A stretch of DNA of 64,000 nt from Lacisediminihabitans sp040549525 (lineage in GTDB: Bacteria > Actinomycetota > Actinomycetes > Actinomycetales > Microbacteriaceae): NCBI RefSeq assembly GCF_040549525.1, contig NZ_JBEPTM010000003.1:248001-312000 (forward strand). The letters are read 5' to 3'. The position numbers were made by a program, and so were the translations under genes. The stretch's first letter is position 1. The number at the start of each line of letters is the position of its first letter. Below are positions 8,241 through 16,492 of the stretch, piece after piece. Below the pieces are notes generated by a model. The model was not told the origin of the DNA, did no database searches, and was given only the letters and a program-made list of their open reading frames with translations.

Positions 8241-9488
8241 TCAGGCGGGTTCGCCGACGCCGATCGATTCTGCCTCGGCGAGAAGCGATTCCGGGCCGTT
8301 GTTCACGCGGCCGAGGAAGCGCACCCCCGAGAGCACCAGGATGGCGGCGATGAGCACGGATCCACCGGCGACGTAATACGGCACCGAGGGGCTGAACCAA
8401 ATCGCGAGCTGAGCGGCGAGCGGCGGAGCGGCGGCCCCTCCGAGGAACCGAACGCCGGAGTAGGCGGATGACGCGACCGAGCGCGGCAATTCGGTCGCCT
8501 CCATCACGGATTCGGTGAGCACGGTGTTGAGGATGCCGAGCAGCAGACCACCGAGAACGACGCAGACGATGAGTCCGAGCGTGCTTCCCGCGAAGACGCC
8601 CGCCGCCACGAGGTCGAGGGTGAGCAGGGGAAGTACGAGCGTGAGTGCGGTGGTGCGCTTCATCCGGGCCGTGAGCAATGGTGCGATCCACACCGACGCG
8701 ATGGCGACACAGAGTCCCCAGCCGAAGAAGATGAGCCCGAGCTGGAGGGCTGCGCTCTCCTTGGGTAGATCGAGCGCGAAGGGGGTCCAGGCCAGCAGCG
8801 TGAAGAATCCCATGTTGTAGAACAGCGCGGCACCGGCGAGTATCGCGAGGGCGGGGTTCCCCAGCGCCCGGAACGGGGCCGAGAACTTCGTGGCCACCCG
8901 GGCGGACCTGTCTTCCTTGCCGAGCAGCACGACGATCGCGACGAAGGCGATCGCCATGAGTGCCGCGGTGCCGAAGAACGGTCCGCGCCAGCTCACGCTG
9001 CCGAGCAGGCCGCCGAGGAGCGGACCGATCGCGATGCCGAGGCCGAGGGCGGCTTCGTAGAGGATGATCGCCGATGAGGTGCCGCCGCTCGCGGCACCGA
9101 CGATGGTCGCGAGCGCCGTCGAGATGAAGAGCGCGTTACCGAGACCCCAGCCGGCGCGGAAGCCGATCACGGCCTCGACGCTGCCGCTGAGTGCGGCGAG
9201 CAGCGCGAACACGACGATGAAGGCCAGACCGATCATGAGCGTCTTCTTCGCTCCGATGCGGCTGGAGATCCAGCTGGTGAAGAACATCATCACGCCGGTG
9301 ATCAGCAGGTAGCTCGTGAACAGCAGTTCGGTCTGGGCCGCGGTCGCGGAGAGCTCGTGGGCGATCGCCGGGAGGATCGGGTCGACGAGGCCGATACCCA
9401 TGAAGGCGACGACACAGGCGAAGGCGACGGCCCACACCTCCTTTGGCTGCTTCAGGATGCTCGTTCCGGAGGGTTGTTCGTTGGCCAT
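8241..9488 (-). CDS. MFS transporter (DHA1-like drug/metabolite exporter)
   Basis: A 415-residue membrane protein with about 12 hydrophobic helices. The loop after TM2 holds WISSRIGAKKTLMIG, the MFS motif A position (G-x-x-x-D/R-x-x-G/K-R/K-K type), and TM5 carries a Gly-rich segment (GLGIAIGPLLGGLLG) like motif C of drug:H+ antiporters. Its start is 1 bp from the stop of an upstream marR gene, so regulator and exporter are one transcript. This is a typical MarR-autoregulated efflux unit; the substrate is unknown. Confidence 0.9.
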   Translation of the reverse strand: MANEQPSGTSILKQPKEVWAVAFACVVAFMGIGLVDPILPAIAHELSATAAQTELLFTSYLLITGVMMFFTSWISSRIGAKKTLMIGLAFIVVFALLAALSGSVEAVIGFRAGWGLGNALFISTALATIVGAASGGTSSAIILYEAALGLGIAIGPLLGGLLGSVSWRGPFFGTAALMAIAFVAIVVLLGKEDRSARVATKFSAPFRALGNPALAILAGAALFYNMGFFTLLAWTPFALDLPKESAALQLGLIFFGWGLCVAIASVWIAPLLTARMKRTTALTLVLPLLTLDLVAAGVFAGSTLGLIVCVVLGGLLLGILNTVLTESVMEATELPRSVASSAYSGVRFLGGAAAPPLAAQLAIWFSPSVPYYVAGGSVLIAAILVLSGVRFLGRVNNGPESLLAEAESIGVGEPA

Positions 9489-9489
9489 G

Positions 9490-9927
9490 TCAGGCCCCCT
9501 TTCGTGCGGGGTTGGTGAGGGATTCGAGGATGGTGACGGCGCGTTCGAGAATGTCGGTCTCGTCGGCGCTCAGCTCGGCGAACATCGGCTCGAGGGCCTT
9601 GCCGAGTTCGATGCGCCAGGCGGCGAGGGCATTCGTGCCCTTCTCGGTGATGGCGATCAGCCACGCGCGCGAGTCCGCGACGTCCGCGATCCGGTAGATC
9701 AGCTCGTCCTCCGCGAGGTTCTGGACGAGTTTGGTGATCGTCGGCTGGGTGACGCGGCTGGCCTTGGCGAGATCGCCGATGCGGTATGAGCCGTCGCTGG
9801 CGAGGATCGACAGGGTGCGCCACACGGCGGCGGGAGTCGTGCTCCCCGTCGCTTGCGCGGCGACCCTGGTGAGGCGGTTGGCCTCGACGATCAGTTTCTC
9901 GACGAGGGGGCGTTGTGTTTCAAGCAT
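9490..9927 (-). CDS. MarR-family transcriptional regulator (MFS operon)
   Basis: A 145-residue winged-helix regulator. The recognition region is IGDLAKASRVTQPTITKLVQNLAEDELIYR (shown in parts: helix 3-4 near residues 55-80), followed by a beta-wing with ADSRAWLIAITEKG, matching the conserved D-x-R of MarR. It is cotranscribed with the following MFS exporter and probably represses both. A palindrome 5 bp upstream of its start is the likely operator. Confidence 0.92.
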   Translation of the reverse strand: MLETQRPLVEKLIVEANRLTRVAAQATGSTTPAAVWRTLSILASDGSYRIGDLAKASRVTQPTITKLVQNLAEDELIYRIADVADSRAWLIAITEKGTNALAAWRIELGKALEPMFAELSADETDILERAVTILESLTNPARKGA

Positions 9928-9932
9928 CCACC

Positions 9933-9958
9933 AAGTATATAGCCAAACTATATAGCTT
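9933..9958. promoter_or_regulatory. Candidate MarR operator (MFS operon)
   Basis: An AT-rich imperfect palindrome, AAGTATATAG - CCAAA - CTATATAGCTT, stands out in very GC-rich surroundings. Starting 5 bp upstream of the marR ATG, it would cover the promoter or ribosome-binding zone. This is the standard position for MarR autoregulation. The -10 box is probably inside the TATATAG arms. Confidence 0.65.
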
Positions 9959-10011
9959 GTCTATGTGTGGCTGTGGCTGTGGCCGCGAGACGGGTGAGGG
10001 CGCGGATGCAC

Positions 10012-10038
10012 GGGTGCAGCGGGTGCAGCGGGTGCAGC
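10012..10038. repeat. 9-bp tandem repeat, three copies
   Basis: GGGTGCAGC is repeated exactly three times head to tail, with looser copies on both sides (CGGATGCACGGGTGCAGC before, GTGTGCGGGT after). It is in the 267-bp spacer between the marR gene and the small membrane-protein gene, which has no other gene. No function is evident; it is probably a slippage-prone microsatellite. Confidence 0.7.
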
Positions 10039-10194
10039 GTGTGCGGGTACAGCGGACTTGCCGCGGTTCACTGCGTCCGAGAGCGGAGATCCCGCGCGAC
10101 ACGCCGCCTGGCGAGCGTGACACGCCGCGGTCGGTGAGGATGTCCGCTCTGGGCCCTGCGAGCCGGCATCCGTCACGACCCTAGGCTGGAGGCT

Positions 10195-10404
10195 GTGACC
10201 CTCCTCGCCATCCTGCTCCTCGTCAACGCCGCCTTCGCCGTGATCGTCTGGCCCACCTTCTACCGGAGGGTGGCGAAAGACAGCCGGGCACGGGATGCGT
10301 CGGGCGCGGCGACCCGGTTTCTCACCGTGCATCGGGTGATCGTGGGCATCGCCTACCTGATCGCGGCGGCCTCGGCCGTCGCCGCGATCGCCTCATTCTT
10401 CTGA
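10195..10404 (+). CDS. Small two-helix membrane protein (SCO4848-like)
   Basis: A 69-residue protein of two hydrophobic helices (about residues 2-21 and 45-68) separated by a basic loop containing WPTFYRRVAKD. It starts at GTG. It resembles the small SCO4848-type membrane proteins of actinobacteria in size and in the W-P-x-F-x-R-R loop, but this family name is from memory and not certain. No function is known. It is followed 31 bp later by another small unknown gene. Confidence 0.65.
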   Translation: MTLLAILLLVNAAFAVIVWPTFYRRVAKDSRARDASGAATRFLTVHRVIVGIAYLIAAASAVAAIASFF

Positions 10405-10435
10405 GGTTGCCACCCGGTCGTGGTACTAATGGAAC

Positions 10436-10714
10436 ATGACTGACGCGCAACCGACCCTTTCCCACGGCGACACCTATATCGCCATCTACTCGGGCGGTCC
10501 CAATGACGGGCAGATCGACACCCGCATCTCCACCGACGGGGGATTCGACACCGAGATCACGGTGCTCACCGCTGTCGGAGGCAAAGAGACTCTCACGGAC
10601 TACACCCTGGTCGACTTCACCGAGGTCGGTGGCCAGTACCACGTGAACTACACCTTCGACGCGAAGGACAGCGAGCCCTTCGATGCCCCGGAGGACCGCG
10701 GCGACCGCCAGTAG
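10436..10714 (+). CDS. Conserved hypothetical acidic protein
   Basis: A 92-residue soluble acidic protein with no recognised domain. It is rich in Thr, Asp and Gly, with predicted beta strands (TYIAIYSGGP, FDTEITVLTA, YHVNYTFDA), suggesting a small all-beta fold. The ATG start is preceded only by a weak AATGGAAC. It lies between a small membrane protein gene and a thioredoxin-like gene, all on the plus strand with short gaps. Confidence 0.65.
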   Translation: MTDAQPTLSHGDTYIAIYSGGPNDGQIDTRISTDGGFDTEITVLTAVGGKETLTDYTLVDFTEVGGQYHVNYTFDAKDSEPFDAPEDRGDRQ

Positions 10715-10726
10715 CCGATTCGCGCC

Positions 10727-10987
10727 GTGCAGCTCCTCTTCTTCTCTTCGGCCTTCTGCGATCCATGCATCCAGACCAGGGCCGTGCTCGACCAGGCGTC
10801 GAAGCTCGTTCCGGCGCTGAAGATCGCTGAGCTGGATGTCGCCGCTCACGGCGACGAGGCGGAGCGGGCGGGCATCCGCTCGACTCCGACGGTGATCGTG
10901 CTCGACGCGGATGGCGCGGAGGTCTTCCGCGCCGAGGGCGCCCCCAGCCTCGACCAGGTGCTCGTCGCCCTGGCGAAAGCGGTCTGA
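10727..10987 (+). CDS. Thioredoxin-family protein
   Basis: An 86-residue compact thioredoxin fold with a CDPC redox centre (residues 11-14) after the first strand QLLFFSSAF, and the cis-proline in STPTVIV (near residue 54). At 86 residues it lacks the N-terminal strand and helix of classical thioredoxin, so it is closer to the minimal glutaredoxin/thioredoxin-like group. It starts at GTG, 12 bp after the preceding small gene. The partner is unknown. Confidence 0.8.
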   Translation: MQLLFFSSAFCDPCIQTRAVLDQASKLVPALKIAELDVAAHGDEAERAGIRSTPTVIVLDADGAEVFRAEGAPSLDQVLVALAKAV

Positions 10988-10994
10988 GTACGAC

Positions 10995-11510
10995 TCAGTC
11001 GCCCGCGGGGATGGCCCCCCGGAACACTCCGATGACCTCGGAGAGGAATCGGGTCACCACTGCGCTCTCCTCCGCGGGGAGGGCTGAGGTCACCCGCGTC
11101 ACCCCGGCGATCATGGGCTCCAGTGTTGCGAAGGCCTCCTGGACCGATGCCGGCGTCGGCACCACGACGACCTTTCGCCGGTCGTGGGCGTGCGGTTCGC
11201 GATGCACATGCCCGAGAGCGGTGAGCCGGTCGACCATGACCGTGGTGGCCGCGGTCGAGATGCCGAGGCGATGGGAGAGGTCCGTGGGGGTGAGGGGTCC
11301 GCTCGTCATCAGGTGTTCCATCGCGGACAGATCCGTGTCGTTGATGGACAGCGAGTGACCGACGTGCTTCTGAAAACGGGTCGAGAGAGCGGAGATCTCG
11401 CGGAGCTGCTCCGCGATGACCCGGGACGCGACGACGGGAGCGCTGACGTCTTCGGACACCTCGGGCGCAATCGGCTCCCTGGACTTGCGCAAATCTTCCA
11501 TAACGGACAT
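10995..11510 (-). CDS. MarR-family transcriptional regulator (divergent to MMPL exporter)
   Basis: A 171-residue MarR protein with a leader of about 25 residues, then helices and the winged helix. The recognition region is around residues 85-105 (LGISTAATTVMVDRL) and the wing is HAHDRRKVVVV with the conserved D-R-R. It is divergent from the MMPL gene across a 53-bp spacer that contains a TAGCTA repeat, so it likely represses that exporter and itself. Confidence 0.9.
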   Translation of the reverse strand: MSVMEDLRKSREPIAPEVSEDVSAPVVASRVIAEQLREISALSTRFQKHVGHSLSINDTDLSAMEHLMTSGPLTPTDLSHRLGISTAATTVMVDRLTALGHVHREPHAHDRRKVVVVPTPASVQEAFATLEPMIAGVTRVTSALPAEESAVVTRFLSEVIGVFRGAIPAGD

Positions 11511-11524
11511 GCTAAACGATGTGA

Positions 11525-11543
11525 TAGCTAAATAAACTAGCTA
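11525..11543. promoter_or_regulatory. Candidate MarR operator (MMPL promoter)
   Basis: Two perfect TAGCTA palindromes separated by a 7-nt AT-rich spacer, in the 53-bp spacer between the divergent marR and MMPL genes. The 13-bp centre-to-centre spacing and the position over both promoters fit a MarR operator. A GGAGGAA ribosome-binding site for the MMPL gene follows at about 11552. Confidence 0.65.
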
Positions 11544-11563
11544 CCAATCGATGTGGAGGAATC

Positions 11564-13678
11564 GTGACCGCGATCTGGCGTTTCATCAGCGGCCGACGGA
11601 CGGCCTGGATCGTGCTGGTCGGCACCATCGTGGCCGTCGGCCTGCTCTTCTCCCTGCTGCCGAGGAATTCCGGCGACAGCTTCCCCAGCACCGGCCTCCC
11701 GTCGAGCAGCCAGGCCGCGCAGGTGGATGCCGCGCTGGCGAAGTTCCCCTCGGCGGAGCAGACCGCCGCGATCCTCGTCTGGAGCCGGGGCGACGCGACG
11801 CTCACCGCCTCCGATCGTGCAGCAATCGCCTCCCGGGCTACCGCCCTCGGCGAGCTCTCGACAGCTCCCCGGGCCACCGCCCCGCAATTCAGCGATGACG
11901 GGAAGGCCGCGATCTCGGTCGTGCCCCTCAGCGTGAAGGCCGTGGACAAGGATGTCGCGGGCACCGCCGACTCGCTCCGCACTGCGGCGGCCAAAGACCT
12001 GCCGGCCGGGCTCGACAGCTACCTCACCGGAGGCGTCGGATTCCAGGCCGACATCACCAACGCATTCGCCGGCGCCGACTTCAAACTCCTGCTCGTCACG
12101 GTGATCGTCGTCGCCGTCTTGCTCATCGTCACCTACCGCAGCCCCGTGCTCTGGATCGTGCCGCTCGCCGTCGTCGGCACCGCGGACGGTCTCGCCGGAG
12201 CCGTCGTCACTGCTCTGGCCAAGCCATTCGGCATCACGCTGGATGCCTCGGTCAGCGGCATCCTCTCGGTGCTGGTCTTCGGCGCGGGCACGAACTACGC
12301 CCTCCTGCTCGTCGCCCGCTACCGGGAGGAGCTGCTGAAGACCGAGGACCGCTCGGTCGCGATGCTCACCGCGGTGAAGAGCGCGGGACCGGCGATCGCG
12401 GCCAGCGGCGGCACCGTTGCTCTGAGCCTCATCACCCTGCTCTTCGCGGAGCTCGCCGGCAACCGCGCCCTCGGCTTCGCCTGCGCCATCGGCGTGGTCG
12501 TGGCGATCCTCTTCGCCCTCATCGTGCTTCCCGCAGCGCTCGTCGTGTGCGGCCGCGGACTGTTCTGGCCCTTCGTGCCGCGCGTGCGCGAGGCATCCGC
12601 TGTGGTCAAGGACGGCTTCTGGATCCGCCTGGGCCGCGGGGTCTCGCACCGACCGGTGATCATCACGGTGCTCTCCGTGGCCGTCGTGGGGGTGTTGACC
12701 CTCGGGCTGTCCGGCTTCTCGGTCGGCTTGTCCCAGACCGAACAGCTGCTCGGCAACCCCGAGTCGGTGGTCGCCCAGAAGATCGTCGACAAGTCCTTCT
12801 CGGCCGGTCTCACCAGCCAGACGACCGTGCTCGCCCCCGAGGATGCCGCGACAGATGCCACCGCGATTGCGAAGGGCGTCTCCGGCGTCGACTCCGTCAC
12901 CCCGGGGGAGAGCGCCAACGGGCTGACCCAGCTCAACGTGTCCCTCACCAGCGCGCCGGGAAGCGATGCCGCATTCGCCACCATCACGAAGCTCCGCTCC
13001 GCCTACGCCGACCAATCCGGAGCGGTGGGCACCACCATCGTCGGGGGACGGGATGCCACGGCGCTCGACAGCCTCACCACCTCACAGCACGACCAGGACC
13101 TCATCATCCCGATCATCCTGGCGATCGTGTTCGCCATCCTCGCCATCCTGCTCCGGTCGCTCATCGCCCCCGTGCTCTTGATCGCGAGCGTGCTCGCGAC
13201 CTTCTTCGCGAGCCTCGGCGCGGCGAACTGGATCTTCACCCACCTGCTCGGCTTCCCCGCCTTCAACACCAATGTGATCCTGTTCGCCTTCCTGTTCCTG
13301 GTGGCCCTCGGCGTGGACTACAACATCTTCCTCACCACCAGGGCGCGGGAGGAACGAGTACTGCACGGCACCTCGGAGGGGATGATCCGGGCGCTGTCGT
13401 CGACGGGTGCGGTGATCACGAGCGCCGGCATCCTCCTCGCGGCGGTGTTCGCGGTGCTGGGGGTGCTGCCGGTGGTGGCGCTCACCCAGATCGGCGTGAT
13501 CGTCTGCATCGGGGTGCTCTTCGACACCCTGGTGATCCGCACCGTGCTCGTGCCGGCGATGGTGTTCATCACGAAGGACTTCTTCTGGTGGCCGTCGCAC
13601 CGTCGTGCGCACAAGCACACATCATCGACGGACCCCGGCGCCCCCACGGAGACTAAAGTCGCGGTGGCACAGCGCTGA
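11564..13678 (+). CDS. MMPL-family RND transporter
   Basis: A 704-residue RND-superfamily exporter with the MMPL layout: one N-terminal helix, a large external loop (about residues 40-180), six helices, a second external loop (about 390-510) and a final block of helices. Characteristic features are the VFGAGTNYALLLVARYREEL stretch (reported in two parts: GAGTNYALLL and YREEL) and, in the second half, ALGVDYNIFLTTRAREE. The paired GxxxxY/D motifs mark proton-relay helices. It starts at GTG with a strong GGAGGAA. Control by the divergent MarR suggests drug or lipid efflux. Confidence 0.92.
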   Translation: MTAIWRFISGRRTAWIVLVGTIVAVGLLFSLLPRNSGDSFPSTGLPSSSQAAQVDAALAKFPSAEQTAAILVWSRGDATLTASDRAAIASRATALGELSTAPRATAPQFSDDGKAAISVVPLSVKAVDKDVAGTADSLRTAAAKDLPAGLDSYLTGGVGFQADITNAFAGADFKLLLVTVIVVAVLLIVTYRSPVLWIVPLAVVGTADGLAGAVVTALAKPFGITLDASVSGILSVLVFGAGTNYALLLVARYREELLKTEDRSVAMLTAVKSAGPAIAASGGTVALSLITLLFAELAGNRALGFACAIGVVVAILFALIVLPAALVVCGRGLFWPFVPRVREASAVVKDGFWIRLGRGVSHRPVIITVLSVAVVGVLTLGLSGFSVGLSQTEQLLGNPESVVAQKIVDKSFSAGLTSQTTVLAPEDAATDATAIAKGVSGVDSVTPGESANGLTQLNVSLTSAPGSDAAFATITKLRSAYADQSGAVGTTIVGGRDATALDSLTTSQHDQDLIIPIILAIVFAILAILLRSLIAPVLLIASVLATFFASLGAANWIFTHLLGFPAFNTNVILFAFLFLVALGVDYNIFLTTRAREERVLHGTSEGMIRALSSTGAVITSAGILLAAVFAVLGVLPVVALTQIGVIVCIGVLFDTLVIRTVLVPAMVFITKDFFWWPSHRRAHKHTSSTDPGAPTETKVAVAQR

Positions 13679-16040
13679 GCGATGCTCTTCGCGAGGTCAG
13701 CCGGAAGATGATCTCGATGGCGATACACCCCATAGCCGCCACGCCGAACGCCACAGCCAACAGCGGGCCGGTCGGCAGTGTGAACGCAAGGAAGGTGCGC
13801 ACCAGCGGCACGAGGAAGCAGGCTGCCTGCACGGTCGCCATGGTGAGCAACAGCGCGTAGCGCCGTGCGGTCAGGGGGCGTGCCGACACCACGAGCACCC
13901 AGAATCCCACGATCGACAGCGCGATCGCCGCGGCGGTGGACATCTCGCTGTTCGAATACCCTCCGGAGAGTCGGGCGAATGCGAGCACCACCACGATCAC
14001 CGTCGCGGTCACTGCTCCGGCCGGGAGCGAGAACGTCAGCGAGCGGTGCAGGAAACCCGGCCGATACGGCCTCTGTTGCGCCGCGAGCGCCAGAAGCAGC
14101 GCCGGGATGCCGATGGTGAGGCCGTCGGTCGGAGCGAACTGGCGGGGCAGGAAGGGGAACTTCCAGAGCAGCACCCCCACGACGATCGACAGCAGGATCG
14201 CGTAGGTGGTCTTGGTGAGGAACAGTTTCGACACTCGCTCGATGTTCAGGATCACGCGTCGCCCCTCCGCGACCACCTTGGGGAGCCGGGAGAACTGCCC
14301 ATCGAGCAGGATCATGCGGGCCACGGCTTTCGTGGCCGATGCCCCCGATCCCATCGCGATGCCGATGTCGGCGGCCTTGAGGGCCAGCGCATCGTTCACG
14401 CCGTCACCGGTCATCGCCACCACGTGTCCGCGCTGCTGCAGGGCCCGAACCATCTGCCGCTTCTGCGCCGGCGTCACTCGGCCGAAGACCGAGTTCGTTT
14501 CGAGGACCTCGCCCATCGCCGCGAGATCTGCGGGGAGCTCACTCGCGTCATAACCGGAACCCTCGAACTGGATGCCCACCGCGCGGGCGATGGTGGCGAC
14601 GGTGTGCGGGTTGTCCCCGGAGATCACCTTCAACTCGACTCCCTGCGCTCGGAAGTAGGCGACGGTCTCCGCCGCATCCGGCCTGACGGTCTCGGCGAAG
14701 GTGACGAGAGTGACCGGTTGCAGAGATCCGGGCAGGCGGTGTCCGGCGATAGCGGCGTCGTCCAGGTGATCGATGCTGTGGGCGAGCACCAGGGTGCGGA
14801 GCCCGCGGGCGAGGAGGTCGGAGAGCTGCTCCTGCAGGGCGGGATGCGTATCGGGGAGGTGCGCGAAGACCATCTCCGGCGCTCCCAAGACCCAGGTGCC
14901 CCGTGACGCCCCGTGCGAGATGCCGAGCGCGCTCCACTTGCGATCCGACGAGAACGGCGCGTATCCGCTCGGCCGCAGGTCTCCGGCCGAGAAGGCGGCC
15001 CGCAGGCAGCGCGCGGTCGCATTCGCATCGTCGTCGGCACCGAAGCAGCCCAAGACGGCCCTCCAGTCCGCCGACTCGGCACCAGCCAGCTCGGTGTCAG
15101 CCTCGATCGGATGGGCACCATCGAAGGCGATGGCGCCGTCGGTCAGCGTGCCCGTCTTGTCGAAGCAGAGGGTGTCGACCCTGGCGAGGATCTCGATGGC
15201 CGCGATCTCCTGCACCAGAACCTGGGATTGCGCGAGCTTCGCCGCCGCAAGGGCGAATGAGATGCTGATCATGAGGATCAGGCCCTGTGGGATGACACTG
15301 GAGGCGCTGGCCACTGTGCCGATCAGGGCCTCTCGCCAGTGCCCGGACCGGATCGCCGCATCCCATCCGCCCGCGGCCTGCATCTGCGCGTTCATGACGA
15401 GGATGATCAGGGGAGCCAAGCCCCAGCTCACCCACCGGACGATGCGATTGGCCGCATTGCGGAGCTCGGAATTGACCAGGGAGAAGCGCTTCGCCTCCGC
15501 GGTGAGTCGGCTCGTGTAGGAATCCGCGCCGACCCGCACCACGCGTGCCGTGCCGTGCCCGGCGGCGACGGCGGATCCCGAGAGCACCGTGTCGTCCGCC
15601 CGCTTTCCCACCGGGACTGTCTCACCGGTCAATTGCGACTCGTCGATCTCGAGACCGACCTCGCTCACGATCACCGCATCGGCCGGCACCTGGTCTCCCA
15701 CCCGGAGCACGAGCAGATCATCGAGCACGACCAGTTCGGTGGCGATCTCGTGGATTTCGCCCCCGCGAAGCACCCGGGCCGGTGTCGCGTTGAGAAGGGC
15801 GAGGGAGTCCAGGAGTCGTTTGGCGCGGAACTCCTGAAACACCCCGATCAGCACGTTGGCCAGGGCGGTGAGCCCGAAAAGGCCGTCCTGCCAGTCGCCG
15901 AAGAGAATGAGCACCACGGTGCCGGCACCGACGACCGCGTTGAAGAGGGTGAACAGATTGGCGCGAAGGATGTGCCCGAAGCTGCGGCTGGATCCGGTTG
16001 GCACGATGTTGGTCACCCCCGCGCGGACGCGGACAGCCAC
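13653..16040 (-). CDS. P-type cation-transporting ATPase, CtpE-like
   Basis: A 795-residue HAD-type P-ATPase. It shows the actuator motif LTGET, the phosphorylation motif DKTGTLTDG, the hinge motif GDGVNDALALKAADIGIAMG and about 10 membrane helices. Overall order and length resemble mycobacterial CtpE, a calcium transporter, but ion specificity cannot be proven here. The only canonical start is the GTG at 16040, yet in-frame upstream codons (16041-16075) encode RLADSGLNHTEV, which looks like the family N-terminus. The true start may be non-canonical. The gene overlaps the MMPL gene's end by 26 bp (convergent). Confidence 0.9.
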   Translation of the reverse strand: MAVRVRAGVTNIVPTGSSRSFGHILRANLFTLFNAVVGAGTVVLILFGDWQDGLFGLTALANVLIGVFQEFRAKRLLDSLALLNATPARVLRGGEIHEIATELVVLDDLLVLRVGDQVPADAVIVSEVGLEIDESQLTGETVPVGKRADDTVLSGSAVAAGHGTARVVRVGADSYTSRLTAEAKRFSLVNSELRNAANRIVRWVSWGLAPLIILVMNAQMQAAGGWDAAIRSGHWREALIGTVASASSVIPQGLILMISISFALAAAKLAQSQVLVQEIAAIEILARVDTLCFDKTGTLTDGAIAFDGAHPIEADTELAGAESADWRAVLGCFGADDDANATARCLRAAFSAGDLRPSGYAPFSSDRKWSALGISHGASRGTWVLGAPEMVFAHLPDTHPALQEQLSDLLARGLRTLVLAHSIDHLDDAAIAGHRLPGSLQPVTLVTFAETVRPDAAETVAYFRAQGVELKVISGDNPHTVATIARAVGIQFEGSGYDASELPADLAAMGEVLETNSVFGRVTPAQKRQMVRALQQRGHVVAMTGDGVNDALALKAADIGIAMGSGASATKAVARMILLDGQFSRLPKVVAEGRRVILNIERVSKLFLTKTTYAILLSIVVGVLLWKFPFLPRQFAPTDGLTIGIPALLLALAAQQRPYRPGFLHRSLTFSLPAGAVTATVIVVVLAFARLSGGYSNSEMSTAAAIALSIVGFWVLVVSARPLTARRYALLLTMATVQAACFLVPLVRTFLAFTLPTGPLLAVAFGVAAMGCIAIEIIFRLTSRRASLSAVPPRL

Positions 16041-16378
16041 CTCGGTGTGATTCAGTCCGCTGTCGGCCAGCCGCGTGGGATCGACCGTGGGGAGGGAGGG
16101 CCGCTGCGGGGCAGCGAACGGATCGGTACCGGGGAGGGACTGCGGTGAGGGCTCGATCGCCTCAATCTACTCGATGGCTCATTCCGGGGATGGCCGCTCG
16201 CACGGTTCTGTGCCCGCCCCTAGCGATATCCGTCCGGCAGGTCCAGACTCGGTGACCAGAGGACTGCAGCGCTGCGGACATTGCCTCAGACCCGTCGGGC
16301 AAGGGTCAGGCGAGAACTGGTGCGCGGCGCTGCAGCGACGGGCGACGCACGACCGCGTAGTAATCTGGGGACCGTCCT
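16041..16378. other. 338-bp spacer between P-type ATPase and tRNA-Arg
   Basis: There is no convincing gene here. On the minus strand the ATPase frame stays open to a stop codon near 16170 and encodes family-like residues without an ATG, GTG or TTG. The remainder should contain the promoter of the tRNA-Arg gene. Open frames crossing this spacer also run through the tRNA and are not believed. Confidence 0.5.
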
Positions 16379-16450
16379 CCCCCCGTAGCTCAGCGGAAGA
16401 GCGTGTGGTTTCTACCCACTTGGCCGGGGGTTCGAATCCCTCCGGGGGGA
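16379..16450 (+). tRNA. tRNA-Arg (anticodon TCT)
   Basis: A cloverleaf with acceptor stem CCCCCCG/CGGGGGG, D-arm GCTC...GAGC, anticodon loop TTTCTAC (anticodon TCT, reading AGA/AGG) and T-loop TTCGAAT. Discriminator is A73 and CCA is not encoded. The top anticodon-stem pair is a T-T mismatch. No integrase or direct-repeat att site was seen around it. Confidence 0.93.
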
Positions 16451-16492
16451 CCCAGCGTGAGTGCGTGCGTTGTTCTTCGGGCCCGATTCGGG

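Noticed and set aside
11537..13015. 492-codon minus-strand frame opposite the MMPL gene
   Set aside because: Highly acidic/His/Arg-rich low-complexity translation, opposite an unmistakable RND transporter.
16379..16450. tRNA-Arg considered as an integration site
   Set aside because: No integrase gene and no repeated tRNA 3' end was seen within the window.
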